Part shown: one piece after another, positions 33,710 to 45,339 of the stretch
Layout: each line of letters begins with the position of its first letter
Numbering within the stretch: position 1 is the first letter of the stretch
Assembly: GCF_029784165.1 (NCBI RefSeq)
Contig: NC_073695.1
Location: 101,249,306 to 101,313,305, forward strand
DNA: 64,000 bases
Origin: Wyeomyia smithii
Taxonomy: Eukaryota; Arthropoda; Insecta; Diptera; Culicidae
Reading direction: 5' to 3'
The notes under the pieces: model-generated
The model's database searches: none
Seen by the model: only the letters and a program-made list of their open reading frames with translations
Told to the model about the DNA's origin: nothing
Translations under genes and position numbers: made by a program

Positions 33710-34044
33710 CTAAGCTTCATAAAAGTAATGTATCAGTTTATTTCTATACATTATGTATTTGTAGTCATAATTGAAAGTAAATAAAGGTTTTCAACGTCAC
33801 TTTTTTCATAAAAGGGGTAGGATTCCACGAAGCGAGGGGTGGGTCAATCGGTATCAAAGCTGCGATTTTTGTATTACGATCTTATATGAAAAATTCCTTA
33901 AAGTTTCAAATTTAAGAAGCTCGTTGACATGAAAGGTGCACACTTGAGATGCGAAAAAGGGAGGATCATGTGAAGACAAACTGTTATTGTATCTCTGAGT
34001 ATCTCTTACATTCTTGATATTACATTAAATAGATTTCAAATTAG

Positions 34045-34830
34045 TTTATCTTTTTGCAGAAATGGAAGGTTTCTCCTAATGCATCAAAAACACTATTAAT
34101 TATTTTCCCTCATAAACCAAGATTTTCTTAATCACGTTGTTAAGATGAACGGTGCAATCATAAATTGGTCTGATCAAGTTAAATATTTAGGGCTAATTTA
34201 TGATAAAAATCTTACCTTTAAAGGAGCACTTTGAGAATATCCAAACAAAGTGCAATAAATATATAAAATGTTTGTATCCTTTTATCAACAGAAATTCTAG
34301 ACTTTGTCTCAAGAATAAACTGTTAATTTACAAACAAATATTTAAAACACCAACGTTATATGCAGTCGCCATCTAGAAAAGTTGTTGTACAACCAGAAAG
34401 AAGATGCTTCAAAGGATTCAGAATAATCTTCTGAAATTGATATTGAAGCGTCCTCGCTGGCTTAGCACGAATGACCTACACAGGCTTACTAATGTGAAAA
34501 CATTAGAAAATCTGTCAAACCAAATTATCAACAAGTTCCGACAAAAATCGTTGCAATCCTCAATTACAACGATTAGCTCACTTTATAGTCAGTAAGATAA
34601 GTGTAAGATTAGATTAACGTCTAATTTTAAATTCCTTTTTTTCCTTCTTGACAAGTAGGTTTACAATTTTCCTACAAATACATTCACTTAACTGCGATAG
34701 CAATTACAATCTTTTAATGAAATAAAAAATAAAATGTATGAAATAGTGTTGATATGTCACTGTTTGTGGTAGAACATACAATATAAATTCTGAATAAATA
34801 TTAGTAAATAAATAATTCATCACAAAACAT
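34045..34830 (+). pseudogene. 3' end of a jockey-like non-LTR retrotransposon
   Basis: The frame begins in the thumb region (ASKTLLIIFPHKPRF), continues with KYLGLIYDKNLTF and LCLKNKLLIYKQIF, and ends with LQRIQNNLLKLILKRP ... SSLYSQ and a stop at about 34,595. One stop and one or more frameshifts interrupt it. An AT-rich 3' UTR follows, with a terminal AATAAATATTAGTAAATAAA-type tail near 34,795-34,825. The 5' side is truncated, as usual for non-LTR copies. Its C-terminus is about 80% identical to that of the copy at 61.1 kb. Confidence 0.8.
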
Positions 34831-35540
34831 CTCCTCGTATTTAAAAAAAAATAAGTTAATCTAACGTCGAGGTAAACCTATTTTAGTATTGTAGGGAAAT
34901 CGGGGCAAAATAGACATGTTGCTGACATTCTACGTGGATCAGACACCCTCCAATCGATTCCTGAACCTTTTTTACTTAACATAAGACATAATTTGACTAC
35001 CACTTTACCAATAATGCTCATGCCTACTCGATATTATTTCGCTTCGTGAAATATAATAAAACCATGCCAAAACCGTTTTCGTAGAATTACCGTTTTGAGC
35101 TCAGATTCTGTCCGATTTAAGGTCTGTTTTTTAAATATGGGTAAGAATATGCTATGTGGACAAAGTCTTAGAATTTTGATTTTTGGCTTTAAAACAAATT
35201 GGCGTCGAAAAAACATCGAAATTTTCCGATTTCTCAAAAATTCAAAATGGCACCACTGTTGCTCCTTAAGGTGAAATGTGTTCAAACTCGGGGTAATCTG
35301 TTTTTACGTCAGAATACATGAAAAAATCATACATAGAAGCCAAGGCAGAAGAAAAAGTAAATTTTTGTTGCACTGCGTAATGTTTCATTCAATAATGTAC
35401 GGGCAGGCAGACAGAATCAATAACATTCGACATATAGCTCGCCACCTTTTGCGAAAAGACCGGTGCAGTGGTGTAGACCAACAGCACCGGCTTTTCAGGT
35501 CAAAGATTTCGAGTCTCAGCGCAACTTGTCACTCGATGTT
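34831..35540. other. Gene-free stretch
   Basis: Contains GTAGGGAAATCGGGGCAAAA (about 34,891), the style of start seen in dispersed repeats, but no second end could be fixed. The long plus-strand frame across 35,278-35,760 lacks an ATG start and crosses a microsatellite, so it is not called as a gene. Confidence 0.35.
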
Positions 35541-35547
35541 GTTTAAT

Positions 35548-35582
35548 CTTGACAGCCGCTCGAGTGACGAAACGTTAGCCAA
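35548..35582 (+). mobile_element. Diverged Penelope-like terminal motif (copy 3)
   Basis: CTTGACAGCCGCTCGAGTGA then CGAAACGTTAG aligns with the motif at 52.65 kb. The CTGANGA box is largely lost and the stem is imperfect. Confidence 0.3.
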
Positions 35583-37324
35583 GAGAGAAATTTATAAACA
35601 AATGACCCACTCTGGAGACCTCCAACAGATTAGAGAGAAAACAACGGCTTTTATTATTATTATTATTATGATTTTGATATTCAATATTTTTCTAACCTTC
35701 GCGTGGCAACGGTTTAAATCTCAGCTCCAACTTTCGCCCTCGAGCTCCCGATGTGCAATGTGAGGATAATGTGAAAGTGAAGCAGAAGTCATTTCGACAC
35801 AAAAAAACTGATGTTTTTTTCGGCTACTCTTTCCTTGTGGAAATCCATAAGCCTTAAGGCAAAAAAAGGAGCGGATTTACCTTAATAAAGAAGCGGCCCA
35901 ATTTCAAGCCATTAACCATTTTGTGAACGGACAACCGCTGATGAGAGAAAAAACTCATGGCGTTCAAAACTGCAACGGTTTCGATGCCATTCTACCACCA
36001 CAGAAAACGTGTCAGATGGATGCGAGTGCTAGCTCGCACACACTCAATCAATTCTCATCTATAAACCAAATCCTAAAAAAAGTTCCCAAACTGCGAAACC
36101 AATGAACTCGATGGACATGAATGTGGAATGAAGTAATATGAAATATTAGCGTCGCATTTTCAGACTGCACGATACATTGCCCAATGCATTCACGAAAACC
36201 TGCACCACACTTGACCGAAGACTTTCGTCATTCCAAACGCTGCTATCCGACCTTTCTGACTACGTGATTTGCGTGATGATGTTTTGGTCCTCTCGTGAAA
36301 TATCTGTACGATCTCGCAATGATAAACGTTGCTTAGAGATGTGCTAAAACGGTAATCATAAAAATAGCGTGTTTATCCTACTGCAATTATTGGCATCTCA
36401 TCGCTATTAAACAGTGTTAACTCGACTCCCACATTGCAATTCATTCCACAATCTGCCATAGCAACAAAATTGATTCATCACTACAACACAGGAATAATGG
36501 GTACAATTTTCGGCTTCGAATATTAATATCACTTATGTTGCACTCCACTAGCACGCCTTAGGGACCACCGTGAAGTATATAGTGTGTGTTGTAGTGCCGT
36601 TTTTTTAAAGGCTCGGGGATACGCTCGTGTACACCAGTAGATTTGCCTTCGGGCGCGAATGACGGTTGATAAGGTGGGTCCAACACAGCTAAGAGAAAAA
36701 AGTGGGCCAACAGTATAAAGTTTATAGCCGCTGGTCCAATAAATTTAGTTCTTTTGCGGAACCCCACTTTCCAGAATTACTCTGACCAATTCGGTGATAT
36801 TCTGGGCACACTTTTCTCCGCACTGAAAATGAAAATTGTTTTTCGCGGAAATGATCAATTATCGTTTTCTTGAGAGACTTCAGTTGCCTCCAAATTTAGT
36901 CTTGTTATTGTCGAATACAAACGGAAGCTGGATTCTGAAAAAGTATAGCTCAGTCTGGCTGAATGAGAATCAAACAAAATGGTTTTCATTTTGTTACACT
37001 TAGTAATAGCGGATTTTTCTAATTCTGAAAGTTTAAAACCAAAGAAAACTCAATTTTTTTACAACCAAAGCCCATAAAACCTTACTGTCGGAAGTACTAT
37101 AGAAACATTAATTCCTAGTGTTCTTATCATCCACGAAGCAACCGATTGACAAGCAAAACCTTATTCTCTTTTACTTATTTCTCGATTACACTGGTTAACA
37201 CACGTGCTCTCCAAAAGCTCAAACCGGATAAAATGAAAGATTATAGTTATTCAACCATTCCTGTGAATTTTGGAAAGAGTGATTTCGACAGTGAGGTAGA
37301 CATCGAGAGGAAGGTTAGAATGTC
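35583..37324. other. Gene-free stretch
   Basis: A short ATT microsatellite lies at about 35,652-35,670. No element ends, conserved frame or RNA gene were seen. Confidence 0.4.
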
Positions 37325-37332
37325 ATAACGAT

Positions 37333-37717
37333 TAGCGTTGCACCGAATAATAGGGCTCGAAAAAAGTTTTTTTGTGAAAGTATCGAATTTTCAGTTTACA
37401 GAATAGTGGTTTTAACTTGAGCCATTCTAGGATAAGTTACATTAAGTCATGAATAATTTGGTTTTTAGTTTTCTCATCTTATCATCATGTTTCGTTGAAT
37501 ATTCGGCCGTCTGTTGAGCCGAATATTCGGCCGAACGGACGGCCGAATATTCAACAGAACATGATAATTAAATGAGAAAAATTAAAATCAAAATTACTCA
37601 TGAAATTAAATGGATTACCCTAGACAAGGTCTAGTTTAAATCATTATTCGATAATCCAAATATTCGGTAATTTTCAAAAATGATTTTTTTCCAGCCCTAT
37701 TATACGGTGCATCTCTA
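37333..37717. mobile_element. 385-bp hAT-type fold-back MITE
   Basis: The ends TAGCGTTGCACCGAATAA and, inverted, TAGAGATGCACCGTATAA match a hAT-style terminus. ATAACGAT is duplicated perfectly on both sides (37,325-37,332; 37,718-37,725). Nearly the whole element is one inverted repeat. The centre (about 37,500-37,550) repeats GAATATTCGGCCG in both orientations, giving a very strong hairpin. Confidence 0.9.
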
Positions 37718-37725
37718 ATAACGAT

Positions 37726-38665
37726 ATTAAATCAATTTCGATACCTAATACATGATTGTAATATTTTGCTCAGACTTTTTTCAAAGTTATTTGTTTTACT
37801 CATGTTTTGAAGACTAATATGTTTTCAACATAGGGGCCTTATAACTCCGTCGGAAAAAGCACAGCAGTCCAAGATGGAAGGCAAAAGTCCGATTTCCGAT
37901 ACAGTCACCTGTCTCTTCGGGTTGGAAATTCGGTCGGCTGCCTTAGAGCATAAGCGTAATTGATAACTGTGGAAATGCTGGATGAACGTTCATCGAGCGT
38001 TTATGAAGCTCAGAAGAAGCCTAAATTTCCAAACTGGGTACAGTAATCAAAGTTTAGAAGTCACTGTTTTACAAGGTTATTATTGACTTGAAAGCATGAA
38101 AATTCAGGATGAACGAGCATTAGTAGGTACCAGTTTCCCGATACATAAATTTGTTCAAGAGTTATGCTCATTAATGCCAGGATTTCGCATTGAAAACATC
38201 CAGATAAATGTTTTTCACGTTCACTAGACTTCAATTTGACTATCAAGAGTCATTAACATGCGTTGAAAATCAATACAAAATATGGTCTAGCCGATATTAC
38301 TGGGTGATCGAGTTTCGTAACCAGCATTATAGGAAAATATTTAGCAGCGTATAAAAATAGTAAAAATGTGGAATTCCGAGCGGTTATTTTATAATTCGAT
38401 AAACACATACCAATTATTTCATTTGATGATGATAATGATGATGATGATTATTTGGCACAAAACCAGATATGTTCACACAACTAAAAGTATATGATACCAC
38501 AATAAAATCACCAACGTGCCAAAGCGGTTGTACTGCTGACGCCATCTTTTGATAAAGAGCGAGAACCTAGCTGCACGCCTAATATATGCATCCCTATTTC
38601 AAAATTAGAGTTTTAGAAATTCGATTTTCTCATGAAATTTTTTTCATTAGTTCTCCAGTAACAAA
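37726..38665. other. Gene-free stretch with a GAT microsatellite
   Basis: GATGATGATAATGATGATGA lies near 38,425-38,445. Nothing else could be supported. Confidence 0.45.
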
Positions 38666-38669
38666 CATT

Positions 38670-39965
38670 ACTTACTTTACTTTTATGGCGACAGGTCGTT
38701 AACGATTCACTGCCGAATCCAGAATACTTCTCCACATCACTCGATTTTGGGCTAGTCTTCTCCAATTGTCCTTAACACCCACTGATCGGGCGTCCGGATC
38801 CACACCACGCATCCAACGAATACGGGGTCTCTACGGAGTCGCCGATCTGTGTCTCGGGCTCTCTGCTGAATTTATCATCGCTGGTCGCTCCTCTTGACTT
38901 GGTACACCTTGTGGTTCATGCGCCACACTGCATTCTCCAGTTTTCCGCCAACTATTGAACGCAGGATCCTACGCTCGAAGACTTCAAGTGCTCGACGGTC
39001 GGCCTCCTTCATCGACAAAAGCTCATGACCGAGAATACCACCGGGAGAATTAGCGTCCTGTAGAGCGCAAATTTCGTGCGGACGGCTGCAATCTGTCGCT
39101 TCACCCGCCGTTATCACACGTTACGAGAGTACCAAGGTACGAACTTCCGCGCTCTTAATCAGCCAAAATGTACTTTGTTTTGACAGAGTTGATGGTAAGT
39201 CGAATTCTCACTGCTTTCCTTTTGAAAGGCACGAGTGCCTTTTGGTTAACCAGTTTTTTTCAGGAAACAACGTTCAAGCATAATCTGCCATAATTCGTTG
39301 CGCTTAACTGAATCGTATGCCGCCTTGAAGCCTATAAACAGGTAATAATTCTGCAAGTTTACTTCTCTAAACTTGTCGAGAGTTTGACGCAAGGTGATTA
39401 TTTGGTCTGTTTTAGATCGCCCTTTCCGAAAATCTTATTGGTACTCTCCGACAAAGGCTTTCTACAACGGCCTTAGTCTTTTGAACAATATGCGGGATTG
39501 AATCTTGTATACAGAGTTGAGGAGTGTTATGTCTCGATATTCACTACAATTGAATCGGTGGCCCTTTTTATAGAATGGGCAAATGAGTCCGCCCATCTCA
39601 TCCCAGTCCGCTGATAGTTTGTCTTCGGCCCAAACTTTTTTTAACTCTTTACAAGCTCTCCGACCCTCGTCCAGGTTTGGCGGTTCCACAGCTTGACCAT
39701 CCTCTTTCAGTAACACCTCGAATTGCTGTTTCCATCGCATGGTCACCAGTGGCTCCTTGTTTATCGCTGCCGTTGCACATGGCAGGGATTAACACTTCTC
39801 ATGTCGTGCATAGAGCTAGCCTCCGCCTCTGCAAGAGATCACTCGCAGTGCTAACGTTTCTTGCGTTGATGGAGTCTCTTTTCGGCAGCTCTAGCCTCTC
39901 GATAACTTTCCCTCATCTGGTGAGTCACACGATTTGCTGCCACCATCGTGCGAGCACGGGACCCG
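38670..39965 (-). pseudogene. Endonuclease/RT-type non-LTR retrotransposon fragment
   Basis: Minus-strand order: MRWKQQFEVLLKEDG, then GGLICPFYKKGHRFNCSEYR and DITLLNSVYKIQSRILF (the conserved NYRGITLLNSAYK-type block). Next come EFRKGRSKTDQIITLRQTLD-like text, YLFIGFKAAYDSV (palm motif A, F/Y and D kept), a gap, then LEVFERRILRSIVG and MNHKVYQ near the C-terminus. Stops and frameshifts are frequent. The catalytic YADD region between about 39,120 and 39,250 is missing. Such proteins are often labelled endonuclease-reverse transcriptase in mosquitoes. Confidence 0.8.
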
Positions 39966-40960
39966 TTTTTTTTTTAAACATAGCAATTTATAGAAATGTA
40001 TGATCAATGAAACACAATTCATTAATAATAATTCAAAAGTTCAGGTGTTCAACTTTATGTGAATTTTAAGGGTTAGATAAAGAGCAGCAATTGAATTTTC
40101 ATATACTTACAAAATGCTTTAAATATTGTTTTTTTTGCGTAATTTTTTTTATGAATTAGGAAAAATACAATGACAACAATCTTTTAAGACTATTTCTGCT
40201 TAATTGGGTCATCCAATTGATTCAATGTTGCCGATTAACGTCTGCTACTGGAAAGTTGCCGATAAACGTCTGCTTTTTTATAAAAACTGTTATCTAAAAA
40301 AATTGAATGGACTCTGTGGGACTTCTCAAGATGGTAAAGTAAATTGAAACCTGGGTCGAAGACCGGTCCAGAGTCTGGAAATGGAAGTTGTCAGTTTGTC
40401 GAGAAAACGTTTTTGGTTAGAGAATCAATCAAAAATTTTTTTATGTACAATAGACACTGTTTCATTTTTTAAGAGCAATGCAAAATGAGTTTCACTGTAC
40501 AATCTTACTAACATAACTAGTTATTAGTTGTTATTTTAATAAGCAAATTGAGGATAAAATAAGTGGCATACAGTTCTGATTCTCCAGTTTTTCAAATAGA
40601 TTTATATTCCAGCTAGTCTTTCAGAAGAAATATTTGGCGAAATCTAGCGAAACTAGCAACAATTTCCGCTTTAAAACTCAATGCCGAGAAAAATTTGGGT
40701 TTGGGACGAACTTGCTATGTGGAGCAGTTAATTGATAAAAACAATTAAAACTTGCCACAAAATAGAGCAAACATTATTTTGGAATTTTTTTAAAAACTAG
40801 TTTTTGTACATATTTCAAATCCGTATTTTTTCTGTAAATTATACAATTTGACTGTAAAAAAACAGCATAATCGTTTTCGAGGGTTTTCAAGAAAACATTT
40901 TATTTATTTTATTTGTTTCTGCATACGACTTTTTACATGCTTTTCGTTTTGTAACTGGTC
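39966..40960. other. AT-rich stretch without gene
   Basis: A short duplication (GTTGCCGAT(A/T)AACGTCTGCT, about 40,228 and 40,255) is seen, and nothing else. Confidence 0.4.
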
Positions 40961-40961
40961 T

Positions 40962-41105
40962 TAGGGTACGATGCTGGCCTAACTAGTCAGTCGTCGTAGG
41001 TTCGTGTCTCGGCTCGAGAGAGACTATTAGTGTCTGCAGAATCGTAGCGCTAGCCTTGCAACCGCCCTGTGCACTAAACAGCTGGCTGCTGAAGCTTATT
41101 GGCCA
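40962..41105 (+). mobile_element. SINE family B copy
   Basis: B-box-like GGTTCGTGTCT (about 40,999) followed by CGGCTCGAGAGAGACTATTA and AGAATCGTAGCGCTAGCC matches the copy at 8.35 kb. The A-box region is diverged. Confidence 0.65.
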
Positions 41106-41471
41106 CAGCAAAAATACCTCAAATATTTTAAAAGCCAGAATAATTAGTTTGACCGGTGTGATGTTTCCGGCAAAGCTGTAGATAGTAGTTCTATTAAAAA
41201 AATCACAGGAGGGTTGTGTGCAAAGCCACGACCGCAAGGTTGAAGTAGAATTCTTTTACAGGAAAGATAACCCGGCTGCTTGCGTGTTAGTCATTATTTC
41301 TAGTAAATAAACTTTGACCGTTCATTGGCAGTATTGTAATTTCTCTTTGTTTGATATTTTGAATTAAGTTTATTGAATATTTTTAAAATTTTGCGCCAAT
41401 GAGAAGTTGAAGTGCTATTGAATTGTAATATGCACATTTAATACGACATCATTAAACAGGAACGGAACGAA

Positions 41472-41632
41472 GGCTACGGTTATGCAGAACGCGAATGACG
41501 CCGCGATGCGTTTCGCCTTACCGTGGTGAAATGTACAGCTCTTTTTACGACGAAGTAGAGCTATACATTTCAACACATTTCGTCTTGCCGAATCGCATCG
41601 CCCCGTCATTTCCGTACTGCATAACCGTAGCC
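41472..41632. repeat. 161-bp fold-back hairpin
   Basis: GGCTACGGTTATGCAG begins the left arm, and its perfect inverse ends the right arm. The arms pair at about 80% over roughly 75 bp with almost no loop (centre about 41,550). GC content is high for this region. It may be a small MITE; flanking duplication was not resolved. Confidence 0.75.
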
Positions 41633-42580
41633 AAACACTAAGCGGCACAAACACGTAATAACAGTCAGAGTATGCATGTAGATCAAGATAATTAACTTTG
41701 GATTATAGCGCAAAACGAGAAAATATTAAATATTAATTTTTAAATTTCCAAATTATATAGGCCATAGGTGGGGCGATACTAGCATCGATACCAACGGTAT
41801 CGATACTAGGGGTCGCGGTATTGAGCATTTTGGTATTGATACTCACCGCAAGAGATGAGTACCGGTATCGATACTTTCTAAACGACGCTTTTTGGAAAAA
41901 AATTGTTGGTTTGATACCGATACTATCGTCCAAGTATAGATGACAGTTCTACAAGGTATGCTACATTTTTGTCTATCCACGCACACAAACAAATCTCGTT
42001 ATAAAAAATTTCGAGTTTTGTATGGAATTCGAAACATTTTTGGAAATTTCTCGTTTTATGTTGTTTTATATCTGATTTTTTTGGTTGGAGAGTGAATCTC
42101 CAGTTGAAACACACTAGAAATTGATATTAATTTAGATTTAGTGTGAAAAATTGCGACAATATGTCGAAATAAAATATATAAAAATGCTATATTTCTAATA
42201 GTTGGAGAATAATCTTCGTCATTGTCATAGCTCATGACTTTTGTTACTGTATGAAACATAAGCGATTTTATTTAGAAGCGCTATTAGAGTACAAGAAAAA
42301 AACGAAAAGTGCAAAAAGGTTACCGGCAAATTGATGGAAAACAACATATTTTACCTAAACCGCAGCATGTTTATGTATTCCCCACAAATAAAACATGTTT
42401 CAACATCATTTCTATAACTTTTCAGAAAAGTATGTTTTATAAGTTTTGTTTAAAATGCAAAATCATTTCAAATTTCATACAAAATTGGAAAAAGTTCATA
42501 ACGATCCATGGGCCTAGCCAGAATTTCAAATAGGGGGGCAAGCTCTTCAAAATTTTAGAAGTAAAAAAATGGTACACTAA

Positions 42581-42740
42581 GGTCGCTTTTACGCGGTTGT
42601 TTTTACGCGGCTTTTTTTACGTGGATTCCAGACTTTACGCATTTTTTTACACTGATTTCGAAATTTACGCGTTTTTTGCGCGGATTCCGGAATTTACGCG
42701 TTTTTTTACGCGGCACGTATCCCCCGCGTAAAAAACGACT
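42581..42740. mobile_element. Small MITE of TTTTTACGCG repeats
   Basis: GTCGCTTTTACGCGG at the left is inverted at the right (CCGCGTAAAAAACGAC), with TAA(G) next to both. Inside, TTTACGCG(T/G)-type words alternate with GGATTCC. It is third-level nesting inside the hAT. Confidence 0.6.
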
Positions 42741-42907
42741 TAAGTGTGTTCTGAAAAATAGAAATAAATACTAATTTTTAAAGATTGTTACATCAAGGCA
42801 ACCAGTGAAAAGTTGTCCTTGACATCAGAGTGGAAAATTTGATTATTCTTTGTCCAACCTCGAATATAAATAGATGTTCTTTACTAAAAACTCTTAAGTT
42901 CAGCGTC

Positions 42908-43202
42908 AGTATCAAACCCCGGATCAGATTTCGGAGTCCCTCTCTTCGAACATCATCGAGTTTGTCTTCGACGAAGAAAACGGAGTTACGTTCGGACGTT
43001 GTTGTTTAACCGCTACCAGGACCTCTTCGAGAACGATGCAGGTCTGCTGAATAATGCGGCGAAGGTACGTTTACTTCTCCGGAAGCTGGACACCCATTCG
43101 CACAGCCGCTATCTCAACTACATCTTGTCAAAGCTTCCCAAGGACGTGAAGATTGAAGACACAGTGAAGATTCTCAATAAAGTCTTCGGGCATCAAACGT
43201 AA
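42908..43202 (+). pseudogene. gag fragment of a gypsy-type LTR retroelement
   Basis: The frame reads YQTPDQISESLSSNIIEF, then FDEENGVTFG, a one- or two-base shift near 42,995, then NRYQDLFENDAGLLNNAAKV, RLLLRKLD and a stop at about 43,202. The FxxWYxRYxDLFxxD / AKVRLLLRKL pattern is known from insect gypsy gag capsid domains. The protein is cut off after the capsid start. No LTRs were identified nearby, so this is an isolated piece. Confidence 0.65.
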
Positions 43203-43322
43203 AACGTCCCGGAAGCGGTTCATGTGTCTTTTCACGATTGTTGTTGACCATCTGCCGATGAACACTCAGCAAGCAGAGAGCACTCAACCGCTGTTCAAAT
43301 ATTGTTGACCTCAGCCAGGTTT

Positions 43323-43781
43323 TCACCCGAAGTAATGTGCATGTTTCCATGGTAGAGCAAGTGCAATTTTAACTGCTTTCTCAGTCGCAGGGACTAAAGA
43401 ACGGGCTTTAGCTAGCAGGTCTATAAGATCCAACTCTTTCAAGTTCTTACGGTCTGCTCTCATACTATCTCCAACAAAATTGTCAACTTCACAAAAAATT
43501 ACGAAATTTTCAGTTTTGCGCTTGAACTTTTCCAACGACATGCGTGTTACGTTAGCGCGATGCAGCAAGGACAACGCGTTGGCAGGTTCACTATCTTCAT
43601 CGAACCGTGTTTCCAGTGAGGTTACAAGAGAATCAAAGTAAGGAATTGTCACAGCTCGGTTCCAATACTCCAAGCTAGTTGATGTAGGCGGATTTGCCCG
43701 GTACTTTTGCCGCTGCAATATCCTTGGTGGATCAACTGAAAAGCCTGTGCAATTCCACGCAACATAGCGCAAGCATTTCAA
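43323..43781 (-). pseudogene. hAT transposase C-terminal fragment
   Basis: Minus-strand frame of 152 codons with PPRILQRQKYRANPP, EYWNRAVTIPYFDSLVTSLE and TRFD. This is the block that precedes the dimerisation region in the ZMYM/52-kDa-repressor-like branch of hAT transposases. The DDE catalytic residues lie in missing upstream sequence, so the copy is inactive. Length is about a fifth of a full transposase. Confidence 0.75.
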
Positions 43782-44784
43782 TCAATCATTTTTGATCTGG
43801 CTGATACTTTACACAGATGTTTCTATGGGCTAAAGATGTCGTTTTGTGCTATTAGAGTTATTGAAAACAAAATTCTGCACCAATGTCAACTTTTAGGGGG
43901 GGGGGGCAACGGCCCCCCCTGCCCCCCTCTGGCTACGCCTATGTAACGATTACTAATACTAATGCATCGACGTGAATAGCATACCTATTAGAACTGTCTA
44001 TACTTGGATACTATCGTAGCATCGAATATCGATACTTCTTCAGCCGATATTCCGATACCTAGTATTGAAGTTTACTGAAGAATCGCGATCAGAGCCTGAC
44101 AAAGTCATTTGCAATTGACAATTATCAGGTTATAGTAACGCTTTGACCCGTCGCTTTTAATTGAAAAGCTTTTGTATCATTTTCGAGCACTTCGTGAGTC
44201 ACATGACACCCAGTTGAAAGCTCTTGCTGTGATTCTGACAACTGAAGGGCTTGAAATTGATATAAACGCTTTTCAATAGAAAGCGGAGATTACCACCATC
44301 ACTCACATGACGATTCACAATTGAAAATCACAATGAGCGCTGACGGAGACAGAAGGTTTCCATACAGTACTTCACGCATATATATAGGAAAGAGGGAGGA
44401 AATATTGATCGGAACTTGCGTAACGTATTTATTGGATACCATTGCCGTTCTAACTACGGCTTGCGGTATTTGAAAACTACCATCAAACGACGCGATGCGG
44501 TGCCAATTTCGCTGAAAAAAGGAAAGAATCTTTCTGTCCATCACTCTCTTCGTCGATTGAAATAGTCATCATTTGAAATGATCCGAAAGAAGAAAGAGGT
44601 AAAGAAAGAAACAAGTGATTCGTTGACAGTAGCCGAAAGGAATCAAGTGAAAATGACACTGTTCGAGTCGAAATGATAGCGCGAGTATATCAGTTTCATT
44701 GTAGAGCCGCGATACCAAATTAGGAATACTTTTGTCAGTATCGCCCATCCCTAATAGGCCAAATAATGCAATCCCAATTTACTA

Positions 44785-45100
44785 GGTCTCTTCTCTAACT
44801 CTGTCGACCGTGCTTGGGAAAGCAATCGTACCAATCAGAGGTCGAATTTTGTGTTTTGACAAGTCTTGACAATTTTCAATAGTACAATAATTCGAATGAT
44901 AAAATAGCAATTTCCCCTGCATTTGGTAGTCTAATCCGTTGCTGCAAAAACAAAGAAAATCCATTGAAAATTAACCGATTTATTAGCATTTAAAATTGGA
45001 CATATTTTTCACTTTTTTCGGTTTTAGATTTTCATTTCACATCCCTATGTAGCCGAACTTCCTGAAAGAAGTATTCTACTTCAAAAGCATTTTGCGGTTC
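44785..45100. repeat. Direct repeat, left copy
   Basis: CTGTCGACCGTGCTTGGGAA and about 300 further bases (including CATTTCACATCCCTATGTAG) recur at 45,570-45,885 in the same orientation, about 90% alike. The period is about 785 bp. The first 110 bp also recur at 63.26 kb. Confidence 0.75.
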
Positions 45101-45339
45101 AAAATGGGTTGCTGATTACAACTTTTGAGCTGCCATAACATTGGGGGAAATAAGATACACGGACAACATGCACTATGGAAGCTTTTTCACTTTCAGTAAA
45201 TTCGAGGGGTGCGACAGATTTAAATTGCTAGGATGCAACACAAAATGCTTGCTTGCATTAACAAAAATTACTAACTTCCAATGACTTGTTTATTTGCCTT
45301 GAAAAAAGCATTTTGATTTCCAAAATTGGATTTCCTGAT

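Larger units (their letters stand above)
42507..43943. mobile_element. hAT element nested in the hAT-like element
   Basis: Left end CATGGGCCTAGCCAG, right end inverted CATAGGCGTAGCCAG. The 8-bp flanks are TAACGATC (42,499-42,506) and TAACGATT (43,944-43,951), one mismatch. G- and C-runs follow the termini. A transposase C-terminal fragment on the minus strand supports the hAT assignment. Confidence 0.9.
41765..44753. mobile_element. hAT-like 3.0-kb element with perfect 8-bp duplication
   Basis: The left end TAGGTGGGGCGATACT and the right end, inverted, TAGGGATGGGCGATACT are of hAT style. ATAGGCCA lies on both sides without mismatch (41,757-41,764; 44,754-44,761). Both subterminal regions are full of GGTATCGATACT words. 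Its own transposase was not found; the centre is occupied by a second hAT element. Confidence 0.9.

Noticed and set aside
35278..35763. 161-codon plus-strand frame
   Set aside because: No ATG start, contains a poly-Ile stretch from an ATT microsatellite, and overlaps a diverged Penelope-like motif.
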